A stretch of DNA of 64,000 bases, taken from NCBI GenBank assembly GCA_018826295.1, contig JAHJZX010000068.1:1-64000 (forward strand), written 5' to 3'. The position numbers and the translations under genes are program-made. Positions 8,517 through 18,108 of the stretch are shown here, one piece after another; position 1 is the stretch's first letter; each line of letters opens with the position of its first letter. The stretch is from Gammaproteobacteria bacterium. GTDB taxonomy: Bacteria; Pseudomonadota; Gammaproteobacteria; Enterobacterales; Alteromonadaceae. The notes below the pieces were generated by a model. That model worked only from the letters and a program-made list of their open reading frames with translations. It did no database searches and was not told where the DNA came from.

Positions 8517-9442
8517 TGGCTATTTTAATTATTGCAGAACATAACAACCAGAGCCTGAAAAGCGAAACTCATAAGGTGGTGCAGGCCGCTAGCCAGATCG
8601 GCTCGGATATTACTCTGCTGGTTGCCGGTGCCAATTGCAGCGCAGTCGCGACTGAAGCGGCCGCTATTAAAGGGGTGACCAAAGTATTACTGGCTGACAA
8701 TGCTGTTTATCAGCATCAGTTGGCAGAAAACATTGCCCCTTTGGTTGCTGAGCTTGGTAAAGATTTCAGTCATATTCTGGCGGCCGCCACTACGACAGGT
8801 AAGAACTTTTTGCCCCGCGTTGCGGCGATGCTGGACGTGGCACAGATTTCAGATGTTATTGCTATAGAATCAGCTGATACTTTTGTCCGGCCTATATATG
8901 CCGGTAATGCTATTGCAACGGTACAATCTGCAGATACGATTAAAGTGCTTACGGTACGCCCGGCGGCATTCAGAGCTGCAGAAAGTGGTAACAGTGCGGA
9001 GATAACAACGCTGAGCACTGTACACGATGCCGGTGTGTCCAGCTTTATTGCTGAAGAGTTAACTAAATCGGAGCGTCCGGAGCTGACGGCAGCCCGGGTG
9101 GTGATTTCCGGTGGCCGTGGCATGCAAAACGGTGAAAACTTTGCCTTATTAAACGGCATTGCGGATAAGCTGGGCGCCGCCATCGGTGCCTCGCGCGCTG
9201 CGGTAGATGCCGGCTTTGTGCCAAACGACATGCAAGTTGGCCAAACCGGTAAAATTGTTGCACCAGAGCTGTATATTGCGGTAGGTATCTCAGGGGCTAT
9301 TCAACATTTGGCCGGTATGAAAGACTCTAAAGTCATCGTGGCGATCAACAAAGATGCAGATGCGCCAATTTTCCAGATTGCCGATTATGGGCTGGTGGCG
9401 GACCTGTTTAGCGTATTGCCAGAGCTTGAACAGCAATTGTAA
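8516..9442 (+). CDS. etfA: Electron transfer flavoprotein alpha subunit
   Basis: This is the FAD-binding large subunit of ETF, 308 residues. The C-terminal FAD domain has [12 protein letters not shown] followed by [15 protein letters not shown], and then the signature [26 protein letters not shown]. Its start ATG shares an A with the etfB stop codon. A terminator follows within 20 bp, so etfBA is a two-gene operon divergent from ETF-QO. It probably serves the branched-chain and fatty acid oxidation enzymes. Confidence 0.97.
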   Translation: MAILIIAEHNNQSLKSETHKVVQAASQIGSDITLLVAGANCSAVATEAAAIKGVTKVLLADNAVYQHQLAENIAPLVAELGKDFSHILAAATTTGKNFLPRVAAMLDVAQISDVIAIESADTFVRPIYAGNAIATVQSADTIKVLTVRPAAFRAAESGNSAEITTLSTVHDAGVSSFIAEELTKSERPELTAARVVISGGRGMQNGENFALLNGIADKLGAAIGASRAAVDAGFVPNDMQVGQTGKIVAPELYIAVGISGAIQHLAGMKDSKVIVAINKDADAPIFQIADYGLVADLFSVLPELEQQL

Positions 9443-9460
9443 ACCGGATTAATTTGCCTA

Positions 9461-9485
9461 AAAGCCAGCATTTTGCTGGCTTTTT
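9461..9485 (+). terminator. Terminator after etfBA
   Basis: Stem AAAGCCAGCA/TGCTGGCTTT with a 3-nt loop, followed by five T, 18 bp after the etfA stop. Confidence 0.9.
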
Positions 9486-9556
9486 ACGTTCTGGCTCTTG
9501 TTGCTGTTGAATATTCCGATTTAAGATAACCAGGTTTATTATGACAGGACGCCATT

Positions 9557-10054
9557 ATGCCCGCCGTGATCCGCCATGCAGAGCCAGCCGATATAGCGGC
9601 AATAAAAGCCATTTACGATCAGCCCAGTGTTTATGCCAATACATTGCAATTACCTTATCAGCCGGTGTCGAACTGGCAACGACTGTACAACGCGGACAGT
9701 GATTTTTATAACCTGGTAGCTGAAGTTGAAGGTAAAGTAGTCGGGCAGCTAGGTTTGCAGGTGTGTCCGCGACCGCGCCGGCGTCACGTTGCTGAACTGG
9801 GTATGGGGGTGTCAGAGCATTATCAGGGCCAGGGTATAGGGTCCGCTTTGCTGCGCTCAGCGCTGGAGCTTTGTGATAACTGGTTGAATATACGCCGGGT
9901 CGAGCTGACAGTCTATGTTAACAATGAGGCGGCAATAGCCTTGTATGAACGTTTTGGCTTTGAAGCGGAAGCGGAGTTAACAGACTATGCGTTTCAATAT
10001 GGTGGTTATGTTAATGCGCTGAGCATGGCACGCATTACCAGCCGTGATAGCTGA
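9557..10054 (+). CDS. GNAT N-acetyltransferase, YhhY-like
   Basis: This is a single-domain acetyl-CoA-dependent N-acetyltransferase of 165 residues. The acetyl-CoA-binding motif A is QGQGIGSALLRSALE (residues about 93-107). NNEAAIALYERFGFE is the motif B helix. The segments YANTLQLPYQ, RPRRRHVAELG and CDNWLNIRRVELTVYVNN align with E. coli YhhY (AaaT), reported to acetylate free amino acids. That activity is assigned by similarity only. It forms a single-gene unit convergent with fur. Confidence 0.85.
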   Translation: MPAVIRHAEPADIAAIKAIYDQPSVYANTLQLPYQPVSNWQRLYNADSDFYNLVAEVEGKVVGQLGLQVCPRPRRRHVAELGMGVSEHYQGQGIGSALLRSALELCDNWLNIRRVELTVYVNNEAAIALYERFGFEAEAELTDYAFQYGGYVNALSMARITSRDS

Positions 10055-10057
10055 GTA

Positions 10058-10082
10058 TAAAAACGGCGCCAAATGGCGCCGT
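10058..10082 (-). terminator. Terminator between GNAT gene and fur
   Basis: Stem ACGGCGCC/GGCGCCGT with an AAAT loop. On the minus strand it ends in a T run, so it chiefly serves fur. Confidence 0.8.
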
Positions 10083-10093
10083 GTTCAATGCGA

Positions 10094-10534
10094 TTAGTTC
10101 ATATCGCTGTTTTTCTTACATTGCACGGTGTCTACGCATTCGCCGTATAAATATAAACTGTGATGGGTAAGTTTAATGCCATTTTTCTCGGAAATTTCCA
10201 GTTGTTTGGCTTCTATTACATCATCTTCAAACTCGATAACTTTGCCGCATTTTAAGCACACCAGGTGGTCATGATGGTGGCTGCCGGTCAGTTCAAACAC
10301 CGATTTACCACCCTCAAAATGATGGCGGGTTAAAATACCGGCATCATCAAACTGGTTTAACACACGATATACCGTCGCTAACCCAATATCTTCACCAAGA
10401 TCCAGCAGCAGTTTATATACGTCTTCGGCACTGATATGTTGGTTTTTTGGGTCCTGCAGGATCTCTAAAATTTTCACCCGTGGCAGGGTAACCTTCAGGC
10501 CGGCTTTACGTAATTCGCTGTTGTGATCTGACAT
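10094..10534 (-). CDS. fur: Ferric uptake regulator Fur
   Basis: Fur is the iron-responsive dimeric repressor of iron uptake genes. The 146-residue protein has an N-terminal winged helix (residues 1-80, with ISAEDVYKLL and GLATVYRVLNQFDDAGI). A metal-binding dimerisation domain follows, containing HHHDH (residues 86-90) and the CLKC zinc motif (C93, C96). A second cysteine pair near the C terminus (GECVDTVQC) is also present, so the structural zinc site looks complete. It lies in the conserved ybfE-fldA-fur neighbourhood, here split from fldA by a DUF4442 gene on the other strand. Confidence 0.97.
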   Translation of the reverse strand: MSDHNSELRKAGLKVTLPRVKILEILQDPKNQHISAEDVYKLLLDLGEDIGLATVYRVLNQFDDAGILTRHHFEGGKSVFELTGSHHHDHLVCLKCGKVIEFEDDVIEAKQLEISEKNGIKLTHHSLYLYGECVDTVQCKKNSDMN

Positions 10535-10567
10535 AATAACTCTAACTCTGGCTTATATTTGCAAAAG

Positions 10568-10573
10568 ATTATA
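10568..10573 (-). promoter_or_regulatory. Probable -10 element of the fur promoter
   Basis: A consensus TATAAT on the minus strand lies about 35 bp upstream of the fur start. No good -35 box was found at 16-18 bp. No clear 19-bp Fur box was seen here. Confidence 0.4.
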
Positions 10574-10688
10574 GAGACATTATGCCGTGATTGAAATGGA
10601 AAAGCATCCCTTAACTGCAAGCATGGCTCTTGTGCTTGTCGCTTCAGTCAGTACAATAGCTGCCAACAGGTCATACCAGAGAAATTGC

Positions 10689-11159
10689 ATGAAATGGGCT
10701 TTTAAACCGGCAGTGATGCGCCACCTACTAAATTTTTGGCCACCGTTCTTCTTTAGCGGTATACGTGTCGCCAAGCTTAGCGACGACTACCGTTATTGCA
10801 AAGTAGAGCTTAAAACACGCAAATGGACACGTAATATCAACAATAGCCAGTTTGGTGGCTCTATGTTTGCCATGACAGATCCGATTTATCCGTTGATGTT
10901 GATGGGCGCCTTAGGAAAAGAGTATCTGGTATGGGATAAACAGGCCGATATTAATTTTATCAGCCCGGGTAGGGGTAAGCTGTGCGCCGAGTTTTGGTTG
11001 TCAGATGAAACGCTGGATGCGGTTAAAGCGGCAACAGCAGATGGCACTAAGCATTTTCCAGAGTTTTTGCTGCACATAAAAGATAGCAAGGGCCAGGTAG
11101 TCTGTGAGGTTAACCGTAAAGTTTATGTGCGCAAAAAAGCGCAGTACCGGCCAGGATAA
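10689..11159 (+). CDS. DUF4442 hot-dog-fold thioesterase-like protein
   Basis: This is a hot-dog-fold protein of the DUF4442 group, related to acyl-CoA thioesterases of the PaaI/YiiD type. The substrate is unknown. The family core is visible: FWPPFFFSGIRV, the strand-rich YRYCKVELKTRKWTRN, NSQFGGSMFAMTDP (the hot-dog helix), and VWDKQADINFISPGRG. The open frame extends upstream to a GTG at 10587. That extension looks non-native, overlaps the fur promoter and exceeds family length, so I chose the ATG at 10689 (156 residues). Its ribosome site is only moderate (AGAGAAA). It is divergent from fur and convergent with fldA. Confidence 0.78.
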   Translation: MKWAFKPAVMRHLLNFWPPFFFSGIRVAKLSDDYRYCKVELKTRKWTRNINNSQFGGSMFAMTDPIYPLMLMGALGKEYLVWDKQADINFISPGRGKLCAEFWLSDETLDAVKAATADGTKHFPEFLLHIKDSKGQVVCEVNRKVYVRKKAQYRPG

Positions 11160-11171
11160 AAGACATTTAAA

Positions 11172-11195
11172 AAAACCGGCGCAGAGGCCGGTTTT
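11172..11195. terminator. Bidirectional terminator between DUF4442 gene and fldA
   Basis: Stem AAAACCGGC/GCCGGTTTT with a GCAGAG loop and T-rich tails on both strands, placed between two convergent genes. Confidence 0.85.
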
Positions 11196-11200
11196 TAGTT

Positions 11201-11731
11201 TTACAGTGCTTCGAACTCTTTTAAGCTCATTTCTTCGTAAATCTGCTTGCACCACTGTTTAACGCGTTGTTCGGTAAGCTCCGGTTGACGATCTTCGTCA
11301 ATACCTAAGCCTACAAAGTGGTTATCATCAGCCAGAGCTTTGGAGGCAACGAAGTTATAACCCTTAGTTGGCCAATGACCTACGATAATTGCGCCTTTAG
11401 GCTCAATAATGTCGCGCAGCGTACCCATAGCATCAAGGAAATACTCAGCGTAGTCTTCCTGATCACCGCAGCCAAAAATTGCCACCAACTTATTACTAAA
11501 GTCGATATTGTCCAACTCGGGGAAAAAATCATCCCAATCACACTGCGCTTCGCCATAATACCAGGTTGGAATACCCAGCAATAATAAGTCAAAAGCGGCG
11601 ATATCTTCTTTGCTGCTTTTGGCGATATCACGCACATCAAACAAGTGTTTACCCAGCTCTTTCTGGATCATCTTGGCGATATGTTCAGTGTTGCCGGTAT
11701 CGCTACCGAAAAAAATGCCTACAGTTGCCAT
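11201..11731 (-). CDS. fldA: Flavodoxin FldA
   Basis: FldA is a soluble FMN-containing electron carrier that donates electrons to radical-SAM and reductive enzymes. The 176-residue long-chain flavodoxin has the FMN phosphate loop GSDTGNTEHIA at residues about 9-19. PTWYYGEAQCDWDDF and the FGCGDQEDYAEYFLDAMG loop are characteristic of bacterial FldA. It lies 13 bp downstream of ybfE on the same strand and probably shares its transcript. Confidence 0.96.
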   Translation of the reverse strand: MATVGIFFGSDTGNTEHIAKMIQKELGKHLFDVRDIAKSSKEDIAAFDLLLLGIPTWYYGEAQCDWDDFFPELDNIDFSNKLVAIFGCGDQEDYAEYFLDAMGTLRDIIEPKGAIIVGHWPTKGYNFVASKALADDNHFVGLGIDEDRQPELTEQRVKQWCKQIYEEMSLKEFEAL

Positions 11732-11744
11732 TAATCTAACCTTC

Positions 11745-12017
11745 TTACCTGGTTAAAACTTGTGTCAGAATACTTTCAATATACGCACTGCGTGTCAAAC
11801 CCGCTTTATCAGCCTGTTGCTCTAATGCGCTGTACAGCTGATCAGACAATTTAAACTCAATGCGCTTTAAACCTTTACTGCGATCACGCTTGACCTGATT
11901 ACGTTTGTTCAGCCTAAGCTGCTCTTCTCGCGGTAACGGGTTGGTTTTGGGCCGTCCCGGACGCTTTTCCTGCGCAAACAAATCAATCGTGGTGCGATCA
12001 GTGGCAATTTTAGCCAT
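11745..12017 (-). CDS. ybfE: YbfE-like ribbon-helix-helix protein
   Basis: This small basic protein of 90 residues matches E. coli YbfE, a LexA-regulated protein of unknown exact role. The conserved N-terminal stretch is DRTTIDLFAQEKRPGRPKTNPL, with a basic NKRNQVKRDRSKGLKR segment. It is followed by a ribbon-helix-helix-like region (IEFKLSDQLYSALEQQADKAGLTRSAYIESIL), which suggests DNA binding. I saw no clear SOS box upstream within the 14 bp separating it from the DUF2788 gene. It is part of the ybfF-DUF2788-ybfE-fldA run. Confidence 0.88.
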   Translation of the reverse strand: MAKIATDRTTIDLFAQEKRPGRPKTNPLPREEQLRLNKRNQVKRDRSKGLKRIEFKLSDQLYSALEQQADKAGLTRSAYIESILTQVLTR

Positions 12018-12031
12018 TAATCCAAACCTTA

Positions 12032-12229
12032 CTACTCGATAAAATAGGGCACTATGCTCTTGATAACAAACACTGCCGGCGATAGAAACAACACCAGCCA
12101 GACAAAAAATTGCCCCAGTTTGGGAGCATTACTTTTTTTTAGTACGTCTCTTATGGCCAAGATGATAAAGATGTATAACACACCCAATCCAAGCCACAAG
12201 CCTAAGCGTTCAAACTGCTCTATTGACAC
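12032..12229 (-). CDS. DUF2788 small membrane protein
   Basis: A 65-residue inner-membrane protein with two predicted transmembrane helices (about 10-27 and 40-60), separated by a basic loop (RDVLKKSNAPKLGQ). This is the DUF2788 pattern known from Alteromonadales and relatives; function unknown. It is placed 14 bp before ybfE and 65 bp after ybfF on the same strand, so it is likely in the same operon. Confidence 0.82.
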   Translation of the reverse strand: MSIEQFERLGLWLGLGVLYIFIILAIRDVLKKSNAPKLGQFFVWLVLFLSPAVFVIKSIVPYFIE

Positions 12230-12294
12230 AGCACTTTACCTGAGCGGAAAAAAGTGCGCGCACTATAGCATAACTGCAGCAAAAATTTAGTGCG

Positions 12295-13068
12295 TTAGCT
12301 CAATAAAAAGTCCTTTACCAGCTTAGTAAAAGCAGCCGGCTTTTCGGCATGCAACCAGTGGCCGGTGCCTTGTATCACTTTGGCCTGCGCCTTTGGGAAT
12401 AACTGCATAATTTGCGCTTTATGCTCTGGCAAGATGTAATCAGAGTCACCGCCTTTTATAAATAATACCGGGCCTGCATAACAGCCCTTTACCAGAGGGG
12501 CGCCGATAAGTTGCTGATAATTTGCCTGCAATGCCGCCAGATTAAAGCGCCAGCTAAATTTATCCTCTTGTTTTATCAAGCTTTTTAGTAAAAACTGTCG
12601 CACGCCTGCTTCATCAATATGTTGGGCTAACTGAGTGTCGGCTTCGTTGCGGCTGGTTATAGCGTCTAGCTTTACTGCATTTAAACCGGCAAAAATATTG
12701 TTATGCCGCGCTGGGTAGGTAACGGGGGCTATATCGGCCAGGATCAGTTTGCTAACCCGCTGCGGCTGCTTAAGTGCAAAGGCCATCGCCAGTTTGCCCC
12801 CCATAGAGTGACCAAGCAGTACGGCGGTATCAATACCAAGATTATCCAATGTTTGCGCCAGATCATCCGCCATTAACGGGTAGTTCATTTCATCACTGTG
12901 ATCAGAGCGTCCATGATTACGTACATCAATATTAACTACCTGGAACTGCTCACTTAAGCTGCGTTCAATCACACCCAGGTTTTCGAAGCTGCCAAATAAA
13001 CCATGGATCAGTACTACCGGGGCCTGGCCGGCTACCGCCTGGCCACTAATGTGGTTATATAAAAGCAT
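12295..13068 (-). CDS. ybfF: Esterase YbfF, alpha/beta hydrolase
   Basis: A cytoplasmic alpha/beta hydrolase of 257 residues. E. coli YbfF hydrolyses short and long acyl esters including acyl-CoAs. Visible features are the oxyanion loop HGLFGSFENLG, the nucleophile elbow GHSMGGK (Ser near residue 97), the acid-strand region VLFIKGGDSDYI, and the catalytic His in GTGHWLHAEKP. It is divergent from seqA, the same arrangement as in E. coli, and heads the ybfF-DUF2788-ybfE-fldA gene run. Confidence 0.93.
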   Translation of the reverse strand: MLLYNHISGQAVAGQAPVVLIHGLFGSFENLGVIERSLSEQFQVVNIDVRNHGRSDHSDEMNYPLMADDLAQTLDNLGIDTAVLLGHSMGGKLAMAFALKQPQRVSKLILADIAPVTYPARHNNIFAGLNAVKLDAITSRNEADTQLAQHIDEAGVRQFLLKSLIKQEDKFSWRFNLAALQANYQQLIGAPLVKGCYAGPVLFIKGGDSDYILPEHKAQIMQLFPKAQAKVIQGTGHWLHAEKPAAFTKLVKDFLLS

Positions 13069-13140
13069 AAAACACCTATCTTAGTATCTTTGCCTGAAGT
13101 CTAACAAATCATGCCGCTGGCGTCTGTCGGCAAGGCTTTA

Positions 13141-13146
13141 TATAAT
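13141..13146 (+). promoter_or_regulatory. -10 element of the seqA promoter
   Basis: A perfect TATAAT lies 31 bp before the preferred seqA ATG (13178). It overlaps the alternative ATG at 13145, which argues against that upstream start. The -35 region is weak. Confidence 0.5.
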
Positions 13147-13177
13147 GGACCGACTTTTAAGTGCGCGGAATAAATAT

Positions 13178-13678
13178 ATGAAAACCATCGAAATAGATGA
13201 CGAGCTATATCAGTATATTGCAGGTCAGACCCAACGCATCGGCGAGAGCGCTTCTGATATTCTGCGCCGTTTGCTGCTGGGCGATAGCAGTATTGAGCCA
13301 GAACCGCTGACAGAGCCTGTGGTAGTTGCGCCGGTGATTAGCAGTAATATTTTTGACTTAATAAACCGGCAGGATCTGCAGGCAGAGCAAAGTGTGGTAG
13401 GGCGGTTTTTATTTATTTTGTCTACGTTGGCACGGGCGCATAAAAAGCAGTTTGCTAAAGTGCTGGACATAAAAGGCCGTAACCGTCTGTATTTTGGTCA
13501 CAGTGCTGAGGAGTTGTCAGAGGCGGGTAGTAGCACTAACCCGAAATTGATCCCGAATACCAATTTTTGGGTCATTACAAACTCTAACACGACCAGGAAA
13601 AAAATGATGCTAACTGAAACCGCTCTGAAACTGGGCTACAGTGAGCAAGACGCTGAACGTATTCGTGATTTGTTATAA
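13178..13678 (+). CDS. seqA: Replication initiation negative regulator SeqA
   Basis: SeqA binds hemimethylated GATC sites behind the replication fork and sequesters oriC. The 166-residue protein starts with the conserved KTIEIDDELYQYIAGQTQRI and continues GESASDILRRLLL, the N-terminal oligomerisation domain. After a linker comes the C-terminal DNA-binding domain, including GRNRLYFGHSAEEL and NTNFWVITNSNTTRKKMML. The frame is open from 13145, but that ATG overlaps a TATAAT box. Starting at 13178 reproduces the family N terminus. It is followed by pgm after 12 bp, as in E. coli. Confidence 0.96.
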   Translation: MKTIEIDDELYQYIAGQTQRIGESASDILRRLLLGDSSIEPEPLTEPVVVAPVISSNIFDLINRQDLQAEQSVVGRFLFILSTLARAHKKQFAKVLDIKGRNRLYFGHSAEELSEAGSSTNPKLIPNTNFWVITNSNTTRKKMMLTETALKLGYSEQDAERIRDLL

Positions 13679-13690
13679 CAAGGAATTTAT

Positions 13691-15340
13691 ATGTCGCTAC
13701 ATGAGCTGGCAGGACAGCAGGTGCCTTCTGCGTTAGTACCCAACATCAGTCGGCTTATGACTGCCTACTATGTGCTGGAACCGGACGTTCATCAGCACCC
13801 AGAGCACAAAGTCAGCTTTGGTACCTCGGGCCATCGTGGCAGTGCATTGAAATGCTCTTTTAATGAGCCGCATGTGTTTGCTATTTGCCAGGCCATTGCA
13901 GATTACCGCAAACAGCAGGGCATTACCGGGCCCTTGTTCCTTGGCAAAGACACTCATGCCTTATCGGAAGCGGCTTTTGCCAGCGCTTTAGAAGTACTGA
14001 TCGCCAATAAAATTCAGGTTTGTATTCAAAAAGATCTGGGTTTCACACCGACACCGGTAATTTCTCACGCTATTTTAACGCAAAACCAAGACGCCAGCGG
14101 CCGGTTAGCCGATGGTATTGTCATTACACCGTCACACAATCCACCGGAAGATGGCGGCATTAAATACAATCCGCCACACGGCGGGCCGGCCGATACTGAC
14201 GTAACAAACTGGATTGAACAGCGTGCTAATCAGCTACTGGCTAAAGAGCTCGAAGGTGTAAAGATGATGCCTTATGCTCTGGCGCTGCAATCCGGTTACT
14301 GTCAGCATATTGATTATATTCAACATTATGTAGACGATTTACAAAACGTTGTTGATATGGCGGCGATAGCTAAAGCGGGCATTAAAATAGGTGTCGATCC
14401 GCTGGGCGGTTCAGGTATAGCTTACTGGCCACGTATTGCTCAGCGTTATGGCCTGGATATTACTGTTGTTAATGACAAAGTAGACCCGGCATTTGCCTTT
14501 ATGCCGCTGGATAAAGACGGCCAGATCCGCATGGACTGCTCGTCGGCTTATGCGATGGCTAACCTGATACAGTTAAAAGACCAGTTTGATATTGCCATTG
14601 GTAATGATCCGGATTTCGACCGCCATGGTATTGTCACCCGCAGTGGTGGCCTGATGAACCCGAATCATTATCTGGCGGTGGCAATAAATTACCTGCTGGC
14701 TAACCGGCCGGATTGGGCGCCGGAATTAGCCATAGGCAAAACGCTGGTGTCCAGTGCCCTGATTGACCGCGTTGTCGCCGCGCGGGGACGTACATTACTG
14801 GAAGTTCCGGTTGGCTTTAAATGGTTTGTCGAGGGTCTGCACAAAGGCAGCGTGGCTTTTGGTGGTGAAGAAAGTGCCGGAGCCAGTTTTTTACGCTTTG
14901 ATGGCAGCGCCTGGTCTACCGACAAAGACGGTATTATTTTAGGTTTATTGGCAGCAGAAATGTTGGCAAAAACCGGGGTAGACCCTTACCAGCAATATCA
15001 GGCGCTGACCAAAGAGCTTGGATCGCCGCTGTATCGGCGTTTGGACGCACCGGCAACGGCTGAGCAAAAAGCAGCGCTGAAAAAGCTTGATGTTAACAGC
15101 GTGACGCAAACCAGTTTGGCCGGCGACGACATTTTAGCCGTGCTGACCAAAGCAGCGGGCAATAACGCTGATATCGGTGGCGTTAAAGTAGTTACCCGCA
15201 ATGGCTGGTTTGCTGCCCGGCCGTCGGGCACAGAAGATTCATATAAAATTTATCTGGAAAGCTTTGTCGGTGAAGCCCATCTGCTACAGTTAGAGCAGGA
15301 CGCTAAGGCTTTTGTTGAATACGTATTCAGTAAAATATAA
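13691..15340 (+). CDS. pgm: Phosphoglucomutase
   Basis: The enzyme interconverts glucose 1-phosphate and glucose 6-phosphate through a phosphoserine. It has 549 residues, the length of the E. coli enzyme. The substrate-entry motif [18 protein letters not shown] lies near residues 42-59. The phosphoserine loop is [11 protein letters not shown], with S148. [10 protein letters not shown] is the metal-binding loop and [15 protein letters not shown] the phosphate-binding loop. It is likely co-transcribed with seqA and ends at a strong terminator. With the next gene, glgP, it links glycogen to glycolysis. Confidence 0.97.
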   Translation: MSLHELAGQQVPSALVPNISRLMTAYYVLEPDVHQHPEHKVSFGTSGHRGSALKCSFNEPHVFAICQAIADYRKQQGITGPLFLGKDTHALSEAAFASALEVLIANKIQVCIQKDLGFTPTPVISHAILTQNQDASGRLADGIVITPSHNPPEDGGIKYNPPHGGPADTDVTNWIEQRANQLLAKELEGVKMMPYALALQSGYCQHIDYIQHYVDDLQNVVDMAAIAKAGIKIGVDPLGGSGIAYWPRIAQRYGLDITVVNDKVDPAFAFMPLDKDGQIRMDCSSAYAMANLIQLKDQFDIAIGNDPDFDRHGIVTRSGGLMNPNHYLAVAINYLLANRPDWAPELAIGKTLVSSALIDRVVAARGRTLLEVPVGFKWFVEGLHKGSVAFGGEESAGASFLRFDGSAWSTDKDGIILGLLAAEMLAKTGVDPYQQYQALTKELGSPLYRRLDAPATAEQKAALKKLDVNSVTQTSLAGDDILAVLTKAAGNNADIGGVKVVTRNGWFAARPSGTEDSYKIYLESFVGEAHLLQLEQDAKAFVEYVFSKI

Positions 15341-15347
15341 GCCATTG

Positions 15348-15398
15348 AAAACGCTACGAATTAAATTGTAACTCAATTTCAGACGTAGCGTTTTATTT
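15348..15398 (+). terminator. Terminator after seqA-pgm
   Basis: An outer 11-bp stem AAAACGCTACG/CGTAGCGTTTT encloses a second small stem AAATTG/CAATTT. T-rich sequence follows. The opposite strand is A-rich only. Confidence 0.85.
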
Positions 15399-15493
15399 TG
15401 CTAAGATGCGCCCATTAAGGTATTTTTTTGTAATAAGTCTACATTTGCCGCTATTTTGTTGAAAATTCAGGCATTAACATTTCAGGATTTGTA

Positions 15494-17980
15494 ATGAAAA
15501 AACATACCGCGACAGAGGCAACGCCGGTTGCCCGGCTCAATACTGAGCAATTAAAAGACAATATAGTGCGGCATTTACATGCCAGTTTAGGTACTGACGT
15601 TAATAAAGCCAGCCCACAAGCCTGGTGGCGTGCCACCTGTGCGGCGATTAACGAGCAGGTATTTGATGGCTTACGCAATACCCAGCGTACTCACTATGAA
15701 AAAAACACCCGGGCATTACATTATTTCAGTCTGGAATATTTAATGGGCCGTTTGTTTAGCAATAATCTGCATAACCTCGGATTATACGACCAGGCCCGCC
15801 AGGCGCTTGGCGAGCTGGGAATGAATATCGCTGATCTGGAAGATCAGGAAGAAGACATGGCGCTGGGTAATGGTGGTTTGGGCCGCTTGGCAGCATGTTT
15901 TATTGATTCGCTGGCGACCCTGAATTACCCGGCTATTGGTTATGGCATTCATTATGAGCACGGCTTATTTAAGCAAAGCTTCCAGGATGGCCGGCAGATA
16001 GAGCGGCCGGACAGCTGGCGTGAGTACGGTAACCCATGGGAAATTTGCCGCCCCGAATCGGTGCAGGAAATTTCGGTGTATGGTTATGTCGAAACGGTAT
16101 ATGACCTGCAGGGACGGATGAAAAAAGTCTGGCACCCTGGCCGCATTATTAAAGGCGTGCCCTGGGATATTCCGGTAGTAGGTTATAATGGCAGCTCCGT
16201 CAATGTGTTGCGTTTATGGGAAAGCCGGGCCAGTGATTTTTTCAACTGGGACGTGTTTAATTCTGGCGGCTACATTGATGCAGCGCGCGAGAATATCGAA
16301 GCTGAAACCATTTCTAAAGTGCTGTATCCAAACGATGAGACCGATGCCGGTAAAGAGTTAAGGCTGATCCAACAATATTTCTTTGTGTCGTGCTCGCTAA
16401 AAGACATTATCCGTCGCTATAAACGCAGCCATGGCGATGATTGGAGCGATTTTGCCAAGCAGGTGGTTATTCAGCTAAACGACACCCATCCGGCCGTCGC
16501 GATCCCTGAACTGATGCGTATTTTAGTCGATCGCGCTGAAATGCAGTGGGATCAAGCCTGGAATTTGTGCCAGCAGGTTTTTGCCTACACCAACCATACG
16601 TTATTGCCAGAGGCGTTAGAAAAATGGCCGGTAAGGTTGTTTGAAAAAGTACTGCCGCGGCATATTGAAATTATTTATGAAATTAACCGCCGCTTCCTGG
16701 TCGAACAGGTTGATGTGTTATGGCCTGGCGATAATCAGAAAAAGCGTAAGCTTTCTATCATCGAAGAAGGCCACGACCCTATGGTGCGTATGGGGCATTT
16801 GTCAGTTGTTGGCTCGTTTCGTGTTAATGGTGTGGCCGAAATTCACTCGACACTGGTTAAATCCGATTTATTCCCCGAAATGGTGGCACTGTGGCCGGAC
16901 AAATTTACTAACGTTACCAACGGTGTTACGCCAAGGCGCTGGCTAAAGGCGTGTAACCCCAGGTTATCGGCGTTATTGGATAAACAGGTTGGCACTAACT
17001 GGCCAACTGACTTAAAGCAGCTGTCAAAGTTTGCTGCCTTTGCCGATGATCCGGCAATTCAGGACGCCTTTATGGCGATTAAGCAGCAAAATAAAGCTGA
17101 ACTGGCCAGTGTAGTTAAAAAACTGACTAATATCGATATTGACCCACATGCAATTTTTGATATTCAAATCAAACGTTTGCATGAATATAAGCGTCAACAT
17201 CTGAATCTTTTGCATATCCTGGCACTGTATCGCCGTATTTTGCAGGAGCCTGACTACGACATGGTGCCACGGGTGTTTTTATTTGGCGCCAAAGCAGCAC
17301 CTGGCTATAAGCTAGCGAAAGAAATTATCTACGCCATTAATAAAATCGCCGACAAGATTAACCATGATAAACGGGTAAAAAACCGCATTAAAGTGGTGTT
17401 TATGCCAAATTATCGCGTTACCCTGGCCGAGAAGATGATCCCGGCAGCTGATGTATCTGAGCAAATCTCAACAGCGGGTAAAGAAGCCTCGGGTACCGGT
17501 AATATGAAGCTGGCATTAAACGGTGCTGTTACCGTGGGTACGCTGGATGGGGCCAATATTGAAATTGCCGAAGAAGTGGGCAGTGATAATATTGCTATCT
17601 TCGGTTTAACGGTTGATGAAGTTAAAGCACTACAAGCTAAGGGTTATAACAGTAGCGATTATTACTATGCCGATCCTGAAATTAAAGCCATCCTCGATTG
17701 GCTGGAAACGGATTATTTTACTCCGGGTAAACCGGGTGAACTGGCAGCGATAAAACGCAGCTTGCTGGAAGGCGGCGACCCTTATCTGGTGCTGGCCGAC
17801 TTTGCCAGCTACGTTAAAGCGCAGGAAAAAATTGACCTTTGGTATCGTGACAAAACGTTGTGGGCGAAAAAGGCCATGCTAAATACAGCGTCGGTAGGCA
17901 AGTTTACCTCAGATCGCTCTATTGAGGATTATGTCAGCCGCGTTTGGCAACTGCAAAAATGCGCAGTTAACGTAAAATAA
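15494..17980 (+). CDS. glgP: Glycogen/starch/alpha-glucan phosphorylase
   Basis: The enzyme releases glucose 1-phosphate from alpha-1,4-glucans using a pyridoxal phosphate cofactor; Pgm next door converts the product. It has 828 residues, the normal length. Motifs include [29 protein letters not shown] and the C-terminal phosphorylase signature [14 protein letters not shown], in which K672 is the PLP lysine. No glgA, glgB or glgC gene is nearby, so it is outside a standard glycogen operon. E. coli MalP is an alternative match by family; the two are hard to tell apart without an alignment. Confidence 0.94.
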   Translation: MKKHTATEATPVARLNTEQLKDNIVRHLHASLGTDVNKASPQAWWRATCAAINEQVFDGLRNTQRTHYEKNTRALHYFSLEYLMGRLFSNNLHNLGLYDQARQALGELGMNIADLEDQEEDMALGNGGLGRLAACFIDSLATLNYPAIGYGIHYEHGLFKQSFQDGRQIERPDSWREYGNPWEICRPESVQEISVYGYVETVYDLQGRMKKVWHPGRIIKGVPWDIPVVGYNGSSVNVLRLWESRASDFFNWDVFNSGGYIDAARENIEAETISKVLYPNDETDAGKELRLIQQYFFVSCSLKDIIRRYKRSHGDDWSDFAKQVVIQLNDTHPAVAIPELMRILVDRAEMQWDQAWNLCQQVFAYTNHTLLPEALEKWPVRLFEKVLPRHIEIIYEINRRFLVEQVDVLWPGDNQKKRKLSIIEEGHDPMVRMGHLSVVGSFRVNGVAEIHSTLVKSDLFPEMVALWPDKFTNVTNGVTPRRWLKACNPRLSALLDKQVGTNWPTDLKQLSKFAAFADDPAIQDAFMAIKQQNKAELASVVKKLTNIDIDPHAIFDIQIKRLHEYKRQHLNLLHILALYRRILQEPDYDMVPRVFLFGAKAAPGYKLAKEIIYAINKIADKINHDKRVKNRIKVVFMPNYRVTLAEKMIPAADVSEQISTAGKEASGTGNMKLALNGAVTVGTLDGANIEIAEEVGSDNIAIFGLTVDEVKALQAKGYNSSDYYYADPEIKAILDWLETDYFTPGKPGELAAIKRSLLEGGDPYLVLADFASYVKAQEKIDLWYRDKTLWAKKAMLNTASVGKFTSDRSIEDYVSRVWQLQKCAVNVK

Positions 17981-17997
17981 GCCGTCACAACACTGAT

Positions 17998-18027
17998 AAA
18001 AGGCCTGTTGCATACAGGCCTTTTTTT
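17998..18027 (+). terminator. Terminator after glgP
   Basis: Stem AAAGGCCTGT/ACAGGCCTTT with a short loop and seven T following the glgP stop. Confidence 0.92.
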
Positions 18028-18108
18028 ATCAAACAAATATCATACAAGTCGTAAAGCTTTGTACCGGAAACATCATAAGCTTGCCAGAGTATTAGCTCAG
18101 GAGTTGTT

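Noticed and set aside
8770..9231. 153-codon minus-strand frame inside etfA
   Set aside because: Antisense shadow of a clear etfA gene; the Ala/Ser-rich translation has no recognisable domain.
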